A stretch of 64,000 nt of DNA from Bacillus sp. FJAT-28004 (GTDB taxonomy: Bacteria; Bacillota; Bacilli; Paenibacillales; Paenibacillaceae). The stretch is from contig NZ_LGHP01000001.1 of assembly GCF_001280845.1 (NCBI RefSeq), positions 1,194,319 through 1,258,318 on the forward strand, read 5' to 3'. The translations under genes were made by a program, and so were the position numbers. How positions within the stretch are numbered: position 1 is the first letter of the stretch; each line of letters begins with the position of its first letter. The notes beneath the pieces are model-generated. The model worked only from the letters and a program-made list of their open reading frames with translations, was not told the DNA's origin and did no database searches. Below, in pieces: positions 1-9,521 of this stretch.

Positions 1-531
1 ATCAGTACACTAGCGGGCGTTCCGTCCATCGTATATGGTATTTTGGGCTTAACCTTGTTCGTACGTCTCCTCTCGCTTGATCGCAGTCTCATTGCGGGGG
101 CGCTCACGATGACGCTGCTTGTGCTTCCTATTATTATCGTATCCGCACAAGAAGCTATTCGTGCTGTTCCGAAATCGCGCCGCGATGCGTCGTTCGCCTT
201 AGGAGCGACCAAGTGGCAAACCGTCTCTCGTTCCGTTATGCCCTCAGCACTTCCGGGCGTATTGACCGGCGTCATACTTGCCATGTCGCGGGCAATCGGA
301 GAGACAGCACCGCTCGTTATGATTGGAGCATTAACGTATGTTGCCTTTTTGCCAGAGGGTCTTAAGGATTCGTTTACGGTTATTCCTATTCAAGTGTACA
401 ACTGGTTGTCTAAGCCACAGCTTGAATTCAAGGAGCTTGCAGCCAGCGGTATTATCGTTTTGCTAGCGCTGCTGTTGCTAATGAACTTTTCGGCTATTTT
501 GCTTCGCAACAAATATCAGAAGAACATTTAG
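1..531 (+). CDS. pstA: Phosphate ABC transporter permease PstA, 3' part
   Basis: C-terminal part of the PstA membrane permease of the high-affinity phosphate importer PstSCAB. The frame is open from base 1, so the gene begins outside the window. The first visible residues, [12 protein letters not shown], are typical of PstA, and the ABC-permease coupling motif follows ([24 protein letters not shown], split around residues 50-75 of the visible part). Several hydrophobic segments and a short basic tail ([10 protein letters not shown]) end the protein. The gene stops 12 bases before pstB, so the two are one transcription unit. A TTG at 43 could be mistaken for the start but lies inside the conserved protein. 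Confidence 0.93.
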   Translation: MSTLAGVPSIVYGILGLTLFVRLLSLDRSLIAGALTMTLLVLPIIIVSAQEAIRAVPKSRRDASFALGATKWQTVSRSVMPSALPGVLTGVILAMSRAIGETAPLVMIGALTYVAFLPEGLKDSFTVIPIQVYNWLSKPQLEFKELAASGIIVLLALLLLMNFSAILLRNKYQKNI

Positions 532-543
532 GAGGAACACGAT

Positions 544-1299
544 ATGGAAGCACTTATTAATATTAACAAGCTGAATTTGTTTTACGGCGCTTTCCACGCC
601 TTGAAGGATGTAACGCTTACGATACCTGAGAAAGCAATCACTGCATTCATTGGACCCTCCGGCTGCGGAAAGTCAACATTGCTTCGTACGCTAAACCGCA
701 TGAACGATATGATTCCGGGCACCCGGATCGAGGGAGGTATCGCGATTGGCGGTACAGAAATCTACTCGAATGAAGTGGATGTAGAAACGCTGCGCAAAAA
801 GGTAGGCATGGTGTTCCAGCAGCCGAACCCATTCCCGAAATCTATCTACGATAATGTGGCATACGGTCCTCGCCTGCATGGCATTACAAGCAAGCGCGAG
901 CTCGATGAAATTGTTGAAACGAGCTTGAAATCGGCTGTATTGTGGGAAGAGGTAAAGGATCATTTGAAACGGTCCGCGTTCGGTTTATCTGGTGGACAGC
1001 AGCAGCGGCTTTGTATTGCCCGCGCACTTGCAGTGAATCCGAATATTTTGCTTATGGACGAGGCGACATCAGCGCTTGACCCGATTTCAACGCTGAAAAT
1101 TGAAGAGCTTGCTCAAGAACTGAAAGATAAATACACAATCGTGATGGTTACTCACAACATGCATCAGGCAGCCCGCGTATCTAATCAAACGGTGTTTTTC
1201 TTGAATGGCGAGGTCATTGAATATTCGGATACGGAGAAGCTGTTCTCCAATCCGACCGATCAGCGCACAGAAGATTATATAAGCGGACGTTTCGGCTAA
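544..1299 (+). CDS. pstB: Phosphate ABC transporter ATP-binding protein PstB
   Basis: Cytoplasmic ATPase that powers phosphate import by the PstA/PstC permeases. It has 251 residues, the usual PstB length. Walker A is GPSGCGKST at residues 37-45, the Q-loop is in [12 protein letters not shown], the ABC signature is LSGGQQQR near residue 149, Walker B is [13 protein letters not shown] and the H-loop is MVTHNM. The family-typical [12 protein letters not shown] follows the Q-loop. Start ATG has GGAGGAACACGAT in front. It sits between pstA and phoU, as in other Firmicutes. Pho regulation through PhoPR is expected from the family, but its boxes would lie upstream of the window. Confidence 0.97.
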   Translation: MEALININKLNLFYGAFHALKDVTLTIPEKAITAFIGPSGCGKSTLLRTLNRMNDMIPGTRIEGGIAIGGTEIYSNEVDVETLRKKVGMVFQQPNPFPKSIYDNVAYGPRLHGITSKRELDEIVETSLKSAVLWEEVKDHLKRSAFGLSGGQQQRLCIARALAVNPNILLMDEATSALDPISTLKIEELAQELKDKYTIVMVTHNMHQAARVSNQTVFFLNGEVIEYSDTEKLFSNPTDQRTEDYISGRFG

Positions 1300-1363
1300 G
1301 CCAGACGGATCGTGGGAGAACAAATAACGTTGTTTTACAAACCTTAAAGGGGGAATGCCGTTC

Positions 1364-2026
1364 ATGATGGCCACGCGTAAAGAGTTTGACCAAGGACTAG
1401 AGCATCTTCATAATTTGCTGATTGATATGGGTACTTTTACGGAAAAAGCGCTCGTAGAATCGATGGAAGCGTTGAAAACCGTTGATGTTGACCGTGCGAA
1501 GCAGGTCATAAAGCTGGATCCGTCACTCAACCAAATGGAAGAAAAAATTACGGAAATCGGCTCGAAGCTTATTGCCACGCAACAGCCGGTTGCCAAGGAT
1601 TTGCGACGCATTTTGTCAGCATTCAAAATTGCAAGTGATTTGGAGCGCATGGGTGATCTCTGCGTTGATATCGCTAAGGTCGTGTTGCGTTTAGAGGGAC
1701 AGGAGCTTATTAAGCCGTTAATCGATTTGCCGCGCATGGCCGAAATTGTTCAACTCATGACATACGAGTCCATTCAATCGTTTATTCAGGAGAATGTAGA
1801 CCTTGCTTACAAAATGGCGAAGGACGACGATCAGGTTGATGCCCTTTATGGACAGATTACGCGCGAGCTTTACTCCCTTATGATGGAGAACCCTCGCAAC
1901 ATTACACAGTCATCGCTTCTTACTCTTGTCGGACGTTACCTCGAAAGATACGGCGATCATGCGACAAACATCGGCGAGAGCGTCGTATATCTCGTAACGG
2001 GCAATCGTCCGGATTTGAACGTATAA
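1364..2026 (+). CDS. phoU: Phosphate signalling regulator PhoU
   Basis: PhoU connects the Pst transporter to the PhoR sensor kinase and damps the Pho response. The protein is about 220 residues of two repeated three-helix bundles. The metal-binding family motifs are visible: a DLERMGD stretch in the first repeat and LERYGDHATNIGE in the second. An ATG at 1355 is only one base after the AAAGGGGG ribosome site, so the in-frame ATG at 1364 (spacing 10) is preferred. The gene follows pstB by about 60 bases and is closed by a hairpin terminator at 2049, so it ends the pst operon. Confidence 0.94.
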   Translation: MMATRKEFDQGLEHLHNLLIDMGTFTEKALVESMEALKTVDVDRAKQVIKLDPSLNQMEEKITEIGSKLIATQQPVAKDLRRILSAFKIASDLERMGDLCVDIAKVVLRLEGQELIKPLIDLPRMAEIVQLMTYESIQSFIQENVDLAYKMAKDDDQVDALYGQITRELYSLMMENPRNITQSSLLTLVGRYLERYGDHATNIGESVVYLVTGNRPDLNV

Positions 2027-2048
2027 TCTACTTTAAAACTCATTTAAG

Positions 2049-2084
2049 ACCGTCGAAGCTTACAAGCTGGACGGTTTTTTTATT
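2049..2084 (+). terminator. Rho-independent terminator after phoU
   Basis: ACCGTC at 2049-2054 pairs with GACGGT at 2070-2075 and is followed by seven T. It closes the pst-phoU operon. Confidence 0.8.
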
Positions 2085-2216
2085 TAGGAAGAAAGAACTA
2101 AGGAAATGTCGAATTTTACCGAACGTTAATCCTTTTATGCATCTCCATTCACAATTGGCTGGTAAAGTAATACATAAAGGAACTGAAATAGACGATAGTC
2201 GATTGAGGGGATTGGC

Positions 2217-3755
2217 ATGAATGGAGTTGGAGTTGGTTTATTCAATCAAGACATGCTCCGCAGTATTAAAGAGCGCTGGCATGAAGGCGGGATCGGCGTC
2301 ATTTACGTCCGTTTCCTGCTTGGAAACACGTCAGCAGAATCGGCATTGCAGCTATGGGAGAGCACGGAGACAAGACTTTTCTGGCGTCAGCGCCTTGAAT
2401 GGGATTACTTTTATTTATTTGATCGTCAGCCGAAGGATGAGCCGATCATTCGGGTTATCGAGAAAGCGAAGGAGCGACTCATAGATAGGCTAAGGAAGTC
2501 AGATGCAAAAAAGGAGAACGGGACTTATCCAGACACGGATCTGGAGGTAAGCATAGGCCTATCAGCAGCTTATCCCCCAGCAACTGGCCGTTCCTCCGAA
2601 TCGGTTGTTTACCGAATGCTGCTTGATGCGATGGAGCAAAGCGCTTATAACGTTACACTTGGAAGGAACCGCCAAGATCCCATGTCGGAGGGTAGACAGG
2701 TAATAGATAGTTTTGGACAGCTTGCCGGAGCAGGTGAGTCTGTGCAGCAGATACATTTGTCAGGGCTTCACAGCCGAACGATTCGAATTGGCGCGCTGGC
2801 CGCACCTTATCCGATATTCCCTGCTCGGGCAAGGGTATCTGAGGTTGCTTATTTATTCGATACGAATGCGAAGGCGCAAGGCGCTGTAATCGTCGATAAA
2901 GGCAGACCGATAGGCATTTTAATGAAAGAGAAGCTGCATCAAATGTTAGCGGGCCAGTTCGGGCTGCCTCTTTATTGGAACAGGCCGATCGAGCGAATTA
3001 TGAACAATCAACCGCTTATCGTGGATGAGCAGCTTACTGTCGAGCATGTATCTCAGCTGGCGATGGCAAGGGATTTCTCGCAGCTATATGATGTGGTTCT
3101 CATTACGAAGGATGGACAGATGGCAGGAGCGGCTACGATAAGGTCTATTTTGGAATGCATGACAGCGCTTCGAACAGAGGCGGCTCGCACAGCTAATCCA
3201 CTTACCGGACTACCGGGGAATGAGGAAATTCAGCTTGAGCTGAGCCGAAGGATCGGACACGGACAACCGTTTGCGGTCGTTTATGCGGATTTGGACTATT
3301 TTAAATGGTATAACGATTCCTTTGGTTTCGGTCTGGGTGATAATCTGATTCGCTATTTGGGAGATATGCTTCGAAAGGAGCTTGATCAGCTCGGAGTAGG
3401 CGACGACTTTGTCGGTCATATAGGCGGCGATGATTTCATTGTGGTGATGAGAGCAGAAGCGGCGGAGTATTTATGTCAGGCTATGATTAAGCGTTTCGAT
3501 AGTGGGATTAAGGCATTTTACGGCGGCGCCCAGGTAACGACTGTTGAGGATCGTGAGGGCAATCTCATTGAGCAGGAAGGTGTAACGCTCTCCTTGTCAC
3601 TTATGTTATGGGATGGCAAAGTTGCGCTTGCGGCAGATGATATTCCGAGGATTGCGGCAAAGCTGAAGAAACAAGCGAAAGCTCTTAAAGGCAGCGTCTA
3701 CGTCATGGATCAAATAATAGGAATGCATCATGGAGAGGAACGGAACGGAAATTGA
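2217..3755 (+). CDS. CBS-GGDEF diguanylate cyclase-type protein
   Basis: A 512-residue cytoplasmic protein with no signal peptide or membrane segment. A CBS-domain pair lies around residues 200-320 (for example QGAVIVDKGRPIGILMKE). A GGDEF domain covers about 325-500, with NPLTGLPGN at its entry, YADLDYFKWYNDSFGFGLGD, and the signature as GGDDF. GGDDF keeps two acidic residues, so cyclic-di-GMP synthesis is plausible, but the substitution may reduce activity. The first 160 residues resemble a degenerate nucleotide-cyclase fold and share the opening GxIYxxxxL pattern with the next protein. CBS domains usually bind adenosine nucleotides, so control by energy status is possible. Its stop overlaps the next start in TTGA. 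The ATG at 2217 follows a GAGGGG site. Confidence 0.85.
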   Translation: MNGVGVGLFNQDMLRSIKERWHEGGIGVIYVRFLLGNTSAESALQLWESTETRLFWRQRLEWDYFYLFDRQPKDEPIIRVIEKAKERLIDRLRKSDAKKENGTYPDTDLEVSIGLSAAYPPATGRSSESVVYRMLLDAMEQSAYNVTLGRNRQDPMSEGRQVIDSFGQLAGAGESVQQIHLSGLHSRTIRIGALAAPYPIFPARARVSEVAYLFDTNAKAQGAVIVDKGRPIGILMKEKLHQMLAGQFGLPLYWNRPIERIMNNQPLIVDEQLTVEHVSQLAMARDFSQLYDVVLITKDGQMAGAATIRSILECMTALRTEAARTANPLTGLPGNEEIQLELSRRIGHGQPFAVVYADLDYFKWYNDSFGFGLGDNLIRYLGDMLRKELDQLGVGDDFVGHIGGDDFIVVMRAEAAEYLCQAMIKRFDSGIKAFYGGAQVTTVEDREGNLIEQEGVTLSLSLMLWDGKVALAADDIPRIAAKLKKQAKALKGSVYVMDQIIGMHHGEERNGN

Positions 3756-4972
3756 GACAACTTCGGGACATATGGCGGCTAAACGATACGGAAAACGTGA
3801 GCTCGAGCCATCTTGGTATTATTTATTTATCATGGCAGTTTCCAACTGACGATCGTGAAAATCATTTTTCCTCGCAGCATGAGAAATGGCGTGTTTTTGC
3901 AGAGAACGAGGCGGAAGTTATTTTTGGAAGCTCCTTGCATTATGTAGGACTGCAATGGATGAAAGAGGATTTATTTATCCATATGCGCTTGCCGGCTGGA
4001 CACCAGCAGCTGCTAGAGGACGGGCTGCTTGAGCTAGCACATAAGCATACCGCTGAGTGGGAGACACGTTTTGCAGAGGAGCTTTGCAGTGAGGAGTTAT
4101 TAAGTGTGGTTGGTAAGCTTCATGTCGGTGTGTCTGTCGTACCGAATGACCAAGCCCCCGTTGATGGACTCGTGTGGTATGATGCGATGAAAAAAGCGAT
4201 TTTGCATGGGCAATCCGCCGGATCGATGGAGCGCAGCTTGAAGCGGCGAGCTCTGGAACGAGTAATTGGCGAGCGGCTCATTCAGCCTGTTTATCAGCCT
4301 ATTGTATCGCTGCATCGACAAGGAGATGTTTTTGGTTTCGAGGCGCTTACACGAACAGAGGATCAAACCTGGTTTGCCGGACCTATGGAGCTCTTTCAGT
4401 GTGCGGAGCTTGAGGGTCTGGCTTATAGCTTGGATAGATTGGCTAGGGAGAAGGCGATTGATGGCTGCCTGAGGCTCATGCCGGGGCAAAAGCTATTCAT
4501 CAATGTGATGGCGCAAATTATGGAGGATCCAAGCTTCTCGCCTGGTCAAACGCTGAGTTTGCTCGAGCAGCATAGGCTCTCGCCCCATCATGTCGTATTT
4601 GAAATTACGGAAAGAAGCTCAATCGCGGATTTTGGCTCCGTAAAGAAGGCACTGGAGCATTATCGAAGCCAAGGTTACCAGATTGCAATCGATGATGTTG
4701 GAGCGGGTTATTCTTCATTGCAATCGATCGCCGAGCTGCGTCCTGATTATTTGAAGGTAGATCGGTCGATTATTCAGAACATCCATTTGGATGAGATGAA
4801 AGAGCATATTTTGTACACGCTGGTTCAGCTTGCCGCCAAAATGGGCATTTCCATTATCGCCGAAGGCATTGAGCTAGAAGCAGAGCTGGCGAAGGTGCAT
4901 GAGATGGGGATTGAATACGCCCAAGGGTATTTTTTAGGTAGACCTGCTCCTTTTCATTCCATAATGGTGTAA
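3752..4972 (+). CDS. EAL-domain cyclic-di-GMP phosphodiesterase
   Basis: A 406-residue cytoplasmic protein. Residues about 165-400 form an EAL domain with the catalytic set intact: FEAL, FINV (metal Asn), FEITE, IDDVGAGYSS, LKVDRS, IIAEGIE and AQGYFLGRP. Hydrolysis of cyclic-di-GMP to pGpG is therefore likely. The N-terminal 160 residues look like a degenerate cyclase domain. The TTG start overlaps the stop of the GGDEF gene by four bases, so both are translated from one mRNA, pairing synthesis and breakdown. A strong terminator follows at 4981. An alternative later start cannot be excluded. Confidence 0.87.
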   Translation: MRQLRDIWRLNDTENVSSSHLGIIYLSWQFPTDDRENHFSSQHEKWRVFAENEAEVIFGSSLHYVGLQWMKEDLFIHMRLPAGHQQLLEDGLLELAHKHTAEWETRFAEELCSEELLSVVGKLHVGVSVVPNDQAPVDGLVWYDAMKKAILHGQSAGSMERSLKRRALERVIGERLIQPVYQPIVSLHRQGDVFGFEALTRTEDQTWFAGPMELFQCAELEGLAYSLDRLAREKAIDGCLRLMPGQKLFINVMAQIMEDPSFSPGQTLSLLEQHRLSPHHVVFEITERSSIADFGSVKKALEHYRSQGYQIAIDDVGAGYSSLQSIAELRPDYLKVDRSIIQNIHLDEMKEHILYTLVQLAAKMGISIIAEGIELEAELAKVHEMGIEYAQGYFLGRPAPFHSIMV

Positions 4973-4980
4973 CAGATACA

Positions 4981-5026
4981 AAAAAGGGCTTTCCGGCAGC
5001 AGCGATGCTTGGGAAAAGCCCTTTTT
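4981..5026 (+). terminator. Rho-independent terminator after the EAL gene
   Basis: A long stem pairs AAAAAGGGCTTTCC with GGGAAAAGCCCTTTTT around the loop at 4995-5010, ending in a T-run. The right arm overlaps the likely -35 of the polA promoter. Confidence 0.85.
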
Positions 5027-5036
5027 GTGGTATACT
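5009..5036 (+). promoter_or_regulatory. Probable sigma-A promoter of polA
   Basis: TTGGGA at 5009-5014 and TATACT at 5031-5036 are 16 bases apart. The -35 lies in the right arm of the upstream terminator, so the two signals are overlaid. The polA start is about 40 bases downstream. Confidence 0.5.
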
Positions 5037-5076
5037 TAAAGGTATGAATGTTACATAAAGAAGGTGTTGATTCCTT

Positions 5077-7755
5077 ATGGAAAAATGGATGCTAATTGAC
5101 GGAAACAGTATAATCTACCGTGCGTTTTTTGCTTTACCGCCGCTCACGAACTCAGCCGGCAATCACACGAATGCGATTTTTGGGTTTACAACGATGCTGC
5201 TTAAGCTGCTTGAACAAGAAAAGCCGACTCATGTCCTTGTGGCGTTTGATGCCGGCAAAATCACATTCCGCCATGAAGGATATGCAGAATATAAAGGAGG
5301 AAGACAAAAGACACCGCCTGAGCTATCGGAACAATTCCCGGTGCTTAAGGAATTGCTTCAAGCATTTAGCATTTCGCAGTTCGAGCTGTCCGGCTATGAA
5401 GCCGACGATATTATCGGTACATTAACGAAGGCTGCCGACGAGAAAGGTGTCGAAGCTTTTGTCGTTACCGGCGATAAGGATATGCTGCAGCTTGCCTCAG
5501 ACAAAGTGACAATTGCGGTAACACGTAAAGGCGTTAGTGATGTTGATCTATATACACCTGAGACGATTCAAGAAAAATACGGTCTTGTGCCGATGCAAAT
5601 TATCGATCTTAAGGGACTCATGGGCGATACCTCTGATAACATCCCAGGTGTTCCAGGCGTTGGCGAGAAAACGGCGCTTAAGCTGCTGCATGAGCATGGC
5701 TCTGTTGAAAGCGTGCTTGATAACTTGGACAAGCTGAAGGGCAAGTTGAAGGAAAATATTGAGAGTCACAAGGATGACGCCACGATGAGCAAACGTTTGG
5801 CGACGATCTTCCGTGAAGTGCCCATTGAAAAGTCTATCGATGAAATTCGTTATGCGGGGTATGATGGCTCGAGGCTAGCCGAAGCGTTCCGCAAGCTGGA
5901 GTTCAAATCACTAATTGATCGATTGCAGCTAGGTGCTGAAGCAGGCGATATGGATAAGGAAGCCGAAGCTGCTGCCGCTGATTTGGATATTAACGTTATC
6001 GAGTCGGATAAAGACGCTGTGGAGCTTGATAGACTCATGCAGCTGCTTGAGAAGACGGACAAGAATGGCTTATACATTGAAGCAATTGGTGAGAATCCAC
6101 ATCATGCCGCGCTGATTGGCCTAGCGATCGCCACTGAAGAAGCTGTGTTCGCAATGCCTTACTCGGTGCTCAAGCAGCCTTTTGCAGCGAAGCTTCGCGA
6201 CTGGCTGGAGCAAGCTGACAGGCCGAAGTACGGCTTTGATCTGCATAAGGTGGAGCTTGCACTCAGGTGGAGCGGCATTAGCTTCGAGGGCTCGGCTTTT
6301 GATGTACAGTTGGCTGCATACTTGCTTGATCCTACAGAAGCAAGCCAAACTCTGAGCGGAATTAACGAGAAGCAGGGGCTCTCGATGCTTCCTCCGGATG
6401 AAGCTGTTTATGGGAAAGGCGCGAAGTTCAAAGTTCCGGATGCGGAGACGCTTTACCGGCACTTGTCTCTGAAGGCGGAAGCGGTTCGGAAGCTGGTGCC
6501 ACTGTTAACCGAAGAGCTGAGCAATACGGGCATGAGCAAGCTTTATTTTGACATGGAGCATCCGTTGTCCCGCATTCTCGCAGGAATGGAGTTTATGGGT
6601 ATTAAGGTGAAGTCTGAGGAGCTGGAGGCGCTAGGGCGCAGCTTGGAAGGCAAGCTGACAACGATCATAAGCAGCGTGTACAAGCTTGCCGGGACGGAAT
6701 TTAATATTGGGTCGCCGAAGCAGCTCGGAGAGATTCTATTCGAGAAGCTTGGCTTGCCTGCCAAGAAAAAGACGAAAACAGGCTATTCGACGGATGCCGA
6801 GGTGCTGGAAGAGCTGGCGCCGTATCACGAGATTATCCCGCTCATATTGCATTATCGCCAGCTCTCAAAGCTGCAATCTACGTATGTGGAAGGTCTGCTT
6901 AAAGAGGTGCGCAAGGAAACAGGCAAAATACACACGTATTATCGCCAGACGATTGCAGCTACGGGCCGCCTAAGCAGTCAGTTCCCTAACCTGCAGAATA
7001 TTCCAATCCGGCTGGAGGAAGGACGACAAATAAGGAAAGCCTTTGTACCATCCGAGCCGGGCTGGTCGATTGTAGCTGCCGATTACTCACAAATTGAGCT
7101 TCGGGTACTCGCTCATATTGCTGATGATGAGAATATGAAGGAAGCCTTTGTTAAGGATATGGATATTCATACGAAAACTGCGATGGATGTATTCGGCGTA
7201 ACGGCCGAGGAAGTCGATTCCAATATGCGTCGTTCGGCCAAGGCGGTCAACTTCGGCATCGTGTATGGCATCAGTGATTTCGGCTTGTCACAAAACCTTG
7301 GCATTTCGCGTAACGAAGCTGGAAAGTTTATTGCGGATTACAAGGAAGTTTTCAAAGGCGTTCGCCAATATATGCACGATATCGTTCAGCAGGCTAAGCG
7401 TGACGGATATGTGGCAACACTGCTAGAGCGCAGGCGTTATCTGAATGACATTAATGCTTCTAATTTCAATTTGCGCTCCTTTGCTGAACGTACGGCGATG
7501 AATACGCCGATTCAAGGTACTGCGGCAGATATTATCAAGCTGGCAATGGTACATATGGACGCAGCACTACGTGAACGCAAGCTGAAGAGCCGCATGCTTC
7601 TGCAAGTACATGATGAGCTCGTGTTCGAAGTGCCGCAAGAGGAGCTGGAGCTGATGAAGACACTTGTTCCTGAAGTAATGGCAGGCGCGCTCAAGCTGGA
7701 TGTTCCGCTGAAGGCCGATATGAGTTTCGGTGACAATTGGTATGAAGCAAAGTAA
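5077..7755 (+). CDS. polA: DNA polymerase I
   Basis: An 892-residue family A polymerase that fills gaps and removes RNA primers during replication and repair. Residues 1-290 are the 5'-3' exonuclease (ANSIIYRAFFALPP-like start, GYEADDIIGT, VTGDKDMLQL, GLMGDTSDNIPGVPGVGEKTA). Residues about 300-480 are the 3'-5' exonuclease fold, which in Bacillus-type enzymes is usually inactive, and I see no complete DxE set here. Residues 490-892 are the polymerase: motif A DYSQIELRVLAH near 669, motif B RRSAKAVNFGIVYG, motif C VHDELVFEV near 845. RBS AAGAAGGTG precedes the ATG. It heads the polA-mutM-ytaF-coaE cluster. Confidence 0.97.
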   Translation: MEKWMLIDGNSIIYRAFFALPPLTNSAGNHTNAIFGFTTMLLKLLEQEKPTHVLVAFDAGKITFRHEGYAEYKGGRQKTPPELSEQFPVLKELLQAFSISQFELSGYEADDIIGTLTKAADEKGVEAFVVTGDKDMLQLASDKVTIAVTRKGVSDVDLYTPETIQEKYGLVPMQIIDLKGLMGDTSDNIPGVPGVGEKTALKLLHEHGSVESVLDNLDKLKGKLKENIESHKDDATMSKRLATIFREVPIEKSIDEIRYAGYDGSRLAEAFRKLEFKSLIDRLQLGAEAGDMDKEAEAAAADLDINVIESDKDAVELDRLMQLLEKTDKNGLYIEAIGENPHHAALIGLAIATEEAVFAMPYSVLKQPFAAKLRDWLEQADRPKYGFDLHKVELALRWSGISFEGSAFDVQLAAYLLDPTEASQTLSGINEKQGLSMLPPDEAVYGKGAKFKVPDAETLYRHLSLKAEAVRKLVPLLTEELSNTGMSKLYFDMEHPLSRILAGMEFMGIKVKSEELEALGRSLEGKLTTIISSVYKLAGTEFNIGSPKQLGEILFEKLGLPAKKKTKTGYSTDAEVLEELAPYHEIIPLILHYRQLSKLQSTYVEGLLKEVRKETGKIHTYYRQTIAATGRLSSQFPNLQNIPIRLEEGRQIRKAFVPSEPGWSIVAADYSQIELRVLAHIADDENMKEAFVKDMDIHTKTAMDVFGVTAEEVDSNMRRSAKAVNFGIVYGISDFGLSQNLGISRNEAGKFIADYKEVFKGVRQYMHDIVQQAKRDGYVATLLERRRYLNDINASNFNLRSFAERTAMNTPIQGTAADIIKLAMVHMDAALRERKLKSRMLLQVHDELVFEVPQEELELMKTLVPEVMAGALKLDVPLKADMSFGDNWYEAK

Positions 7756-7803
7756 CCCACTGGCGGGCAGTTTCAGGTATAATGGTTGTTGAGGTGAGGA
7801 GAA

Positions 7804-8646
7804 ATGCCTGAATTGCCAGAGGTAGAAACCGTAAGAAGAACATTAATTGAACTTGTAGCGGGTAAACGAATCCAATCGGTGACCGTTAGACTCCCGCGTA
7901 TCATACAGCGTCCAGCAGAACCTGAACAGTTCGCGGATGCACTTGTCGGACATACTATCCAAACGGTTGAGCGCCGCGGTAAGTTTTTGCGGATCATTTT
8001 GGATGGACTTGTTCTTGTATCGCATTTGCGAATGGAAGGCCGATATGGAGTATTCCCGTCAGATGAGCCGATTGAGCTGCATACGCATGTCCTATTTCAT
8101 TTCGAAGATGGCACGGATTTGCGTTATAAGGACGTCCGTCAGTTCGGTACGATGCATTTATTCTTGGAAGGGCAGGATCTTGAGCTTCCGCCGCTCAACA
8201 AGCTTGGCATAGAGCCGCTCGAGCCAACCTTTACGCTCGACGCACTGCGTGGGAAACTGGAGAAACGCGCGACAAAGATTAAACCGCTTTTGCTTAATCA
8301 AGAGCATATTGTTGGTTTGGGCAATATTTATGTAGACGAAGCTTTGTTTCAAGCGCGTATACATCCGGAAAGAACGCCTAATACGTTGAAGCCTGCCGAA
8401 TGGAAGAGGCTTTATGAAGCGATACTCTCGGTTCTGGGCAATGCGGTTGAAGCAGGCGGTTCGTCCATTAAATCATACGTAAATGGGCAAGGCGAGATGG
8501 GTATGTTCCAGCATCAATTGCTTGTGTACGGTAAAAAGGACGAGCCATGTCCAACTTGTTCAAGGCCTATCCAAAAGTTTGTTGTTGGCGGTCGAGGTAC
8601 GCATATTTGCAATAAATGCCAGGCACTAAACGCAACAGGAAAATAG
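7804..8646 (+). CDS. mutM: Formamidopyrimidine-DNA glycosylase MutM
   Basis: A bifunctional base-excision glycosylase/AP lyase that removes 8-oxoguanine and formamidopyrimidines. The 280-residue protein starts MPELPEVETVRR, where the proline after the initiator Met and the next glutamate are the catalytic residues. The helix-two-turn-helix region LLLNQEHIVGLGNIYVDEALF is intact, and the C-terminal zinc finger has CPTC near 249 and CNKC near 269. RBS GAGGTGAGGAG precedes the ATG. A TATAAT at 7778 lies between polA and mutM but has no good -35, so co-transcription with polA is as likely. Confidence 0.97.
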   Translation: MPELPEVETVRRTLIELVAGKRIQSVTVRLPRIIQRPAEPEQFADALVGHTIQTVERRGKFLRIILDGLVLVSHLRMEGRYGVFPSDEPIELHTHVLFHFEDGTDLRYKDVRQFGTMHLFLEGQDLELPPLNKLGIEPLEPTFTLDALRGKLEKRATKIKPLLLNQEHIVGLGNIYVDEALFQARIHPERTPNTLKPAEWKRLYEAILSVLGNAVEAGGSSIKSYVNGQGEMGMFQHQLLVYGKKDEPCPTCSRPIQKFVVGGRGTHICNKCQALNATGK

Positions 8647-8688
8647 TAGGAACAGCAGCAAATGATCAGCGACATGCACAGTCAAATA

Positions 8689-8786
8689 CTCCCCGCATAT
8701 GATGAATGTGTTACGAACAATAGGCGGATGTCTACTCACAGCTTCTTGTGAGCCGGATGCCCGCTGTGCGGGGAGGGAATTGAACA
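8689..8786 (+). promoter_or_regulatory. Structured leader that can mask the ytaF ribosome site
   Basis: CTCCCCGCA at 8689-8697 is an exact complement of TGCGGGGAG at 8767-8775, and the second arm contains the Shine-Dalgarno of ytaF. A smaller hairpin, CTCAC with GTGAG, lies inside the loop at about 8736-8752. The RNA could therefore hide the start site. It does not match the yybP-ykoY manganese riboswitch consensus that I know. Confidence 0.4.
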
Positions 8787-9506
8787 TTGTTCGCGCATGT
8801 AGTTTCACTGTTAGTTCTTGCTTTTGCTGTTAGCTTAGACGGATTTGGTGTTGGCGTTACTTACGGGTTGCGGAGAATCCGTATACCGCTATTGTCGGTA
8901 TTTATTATTGCTTGCTGCTCTGGCCTAATTATTTACTTGTCGATGCAGGTCGGCGGTTTGCTGACAACATTTCTGTCTGAATTCGTTGCACGTCTCATTG
9001 GAGCATGTGTGCTCATGTTGATTGGAGTCTGGGCGTTGTTGCAGCTTAGACGAGGCAAGCAGCAAAATAATGAGATGAACGTGACCGCAGATACCGCGGT
9101 ACAAGAAAGTGCTGCAGCGGCAGAAGCCGGTGCAAAAACGCACGCCGGAGAGATTGCGAGCGCGGCGCTTGTCGTTATGGTGGAGTTGAAACGACTGGGG
9201 CTCGTTATTCAGATTTTACGCACGCCACAATCAGCTGACGTAGATAAATCAGGAACGATCTCTGCATCGGAGGCAATCATGCTTGGCGTTGCGTTATCGC
9301 TTGATGCATTTGGGGCTGGACTTGGCGCAGCATTGATCGGCTTGCCTTCATTACTTACAGCTTTAACTATAGCAGCGGCGAGTGCGCTTTTCCTAGTCGG
9401 AGGCATTCGTTTTGGCTTTCGCTTCTCTGCTTGGAAGGGGATGCAAACATTAGCTTTATTGCCCGGTGTATTATTAATCATGATCGGAATCATGAAGCTG
9501 TTATAA
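8787..9506 (+). CDS. ytaF: Sporulation membrane protein YtaF (MntP-like)
   Basis: A 239-residue integral membrane protein of the MntP/YtaF family. Two internal repeats carry the family motif, AVSLDGFGVGVTYGLRRI near the start and ALSLDAFGAGLGAALIG near residue 170, each followed by hydrophobic helices. YtaF is found in spore formers between mutM and coaE, as here. It is annotated as a sporulation membrane protein but its transport activity is not established. The start is TTG, with GGGGAGG eight bases upstream. That ribosome site is part of a long hairpin (see 8689), which suggests translational control. Confidence 0.88.
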   Translation: MFAHVVSLLVLAFAVSLDGFGVGVTYGLRRIRIPLLSVFIIACCSGLIIYLSMQVGGLLTTFLSEFVARLIGACVLMLIGVWALLQLRRGKQQNNEMNVTADTAVQESAAAAEAGAKTHAGEIASAALVVMVELKRLGLVIQILRTPQSADVDKSGTISASEAIMLGVALSLDAFGAGLGAALIGLPSLLTALTIAAASALFLVGGIRFGFRFSAWKGMQTLALLPGVLLIMIGIMKLL

Positions 9507-9521
9507 TTTGAGGTGAAATGG

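Noticed and set aside
8641..8786. yybP-ykoY manganese riboswitch before ytaF
   Set aside because: The sequence pairs well but the conserved riboswitch core bases are not present.
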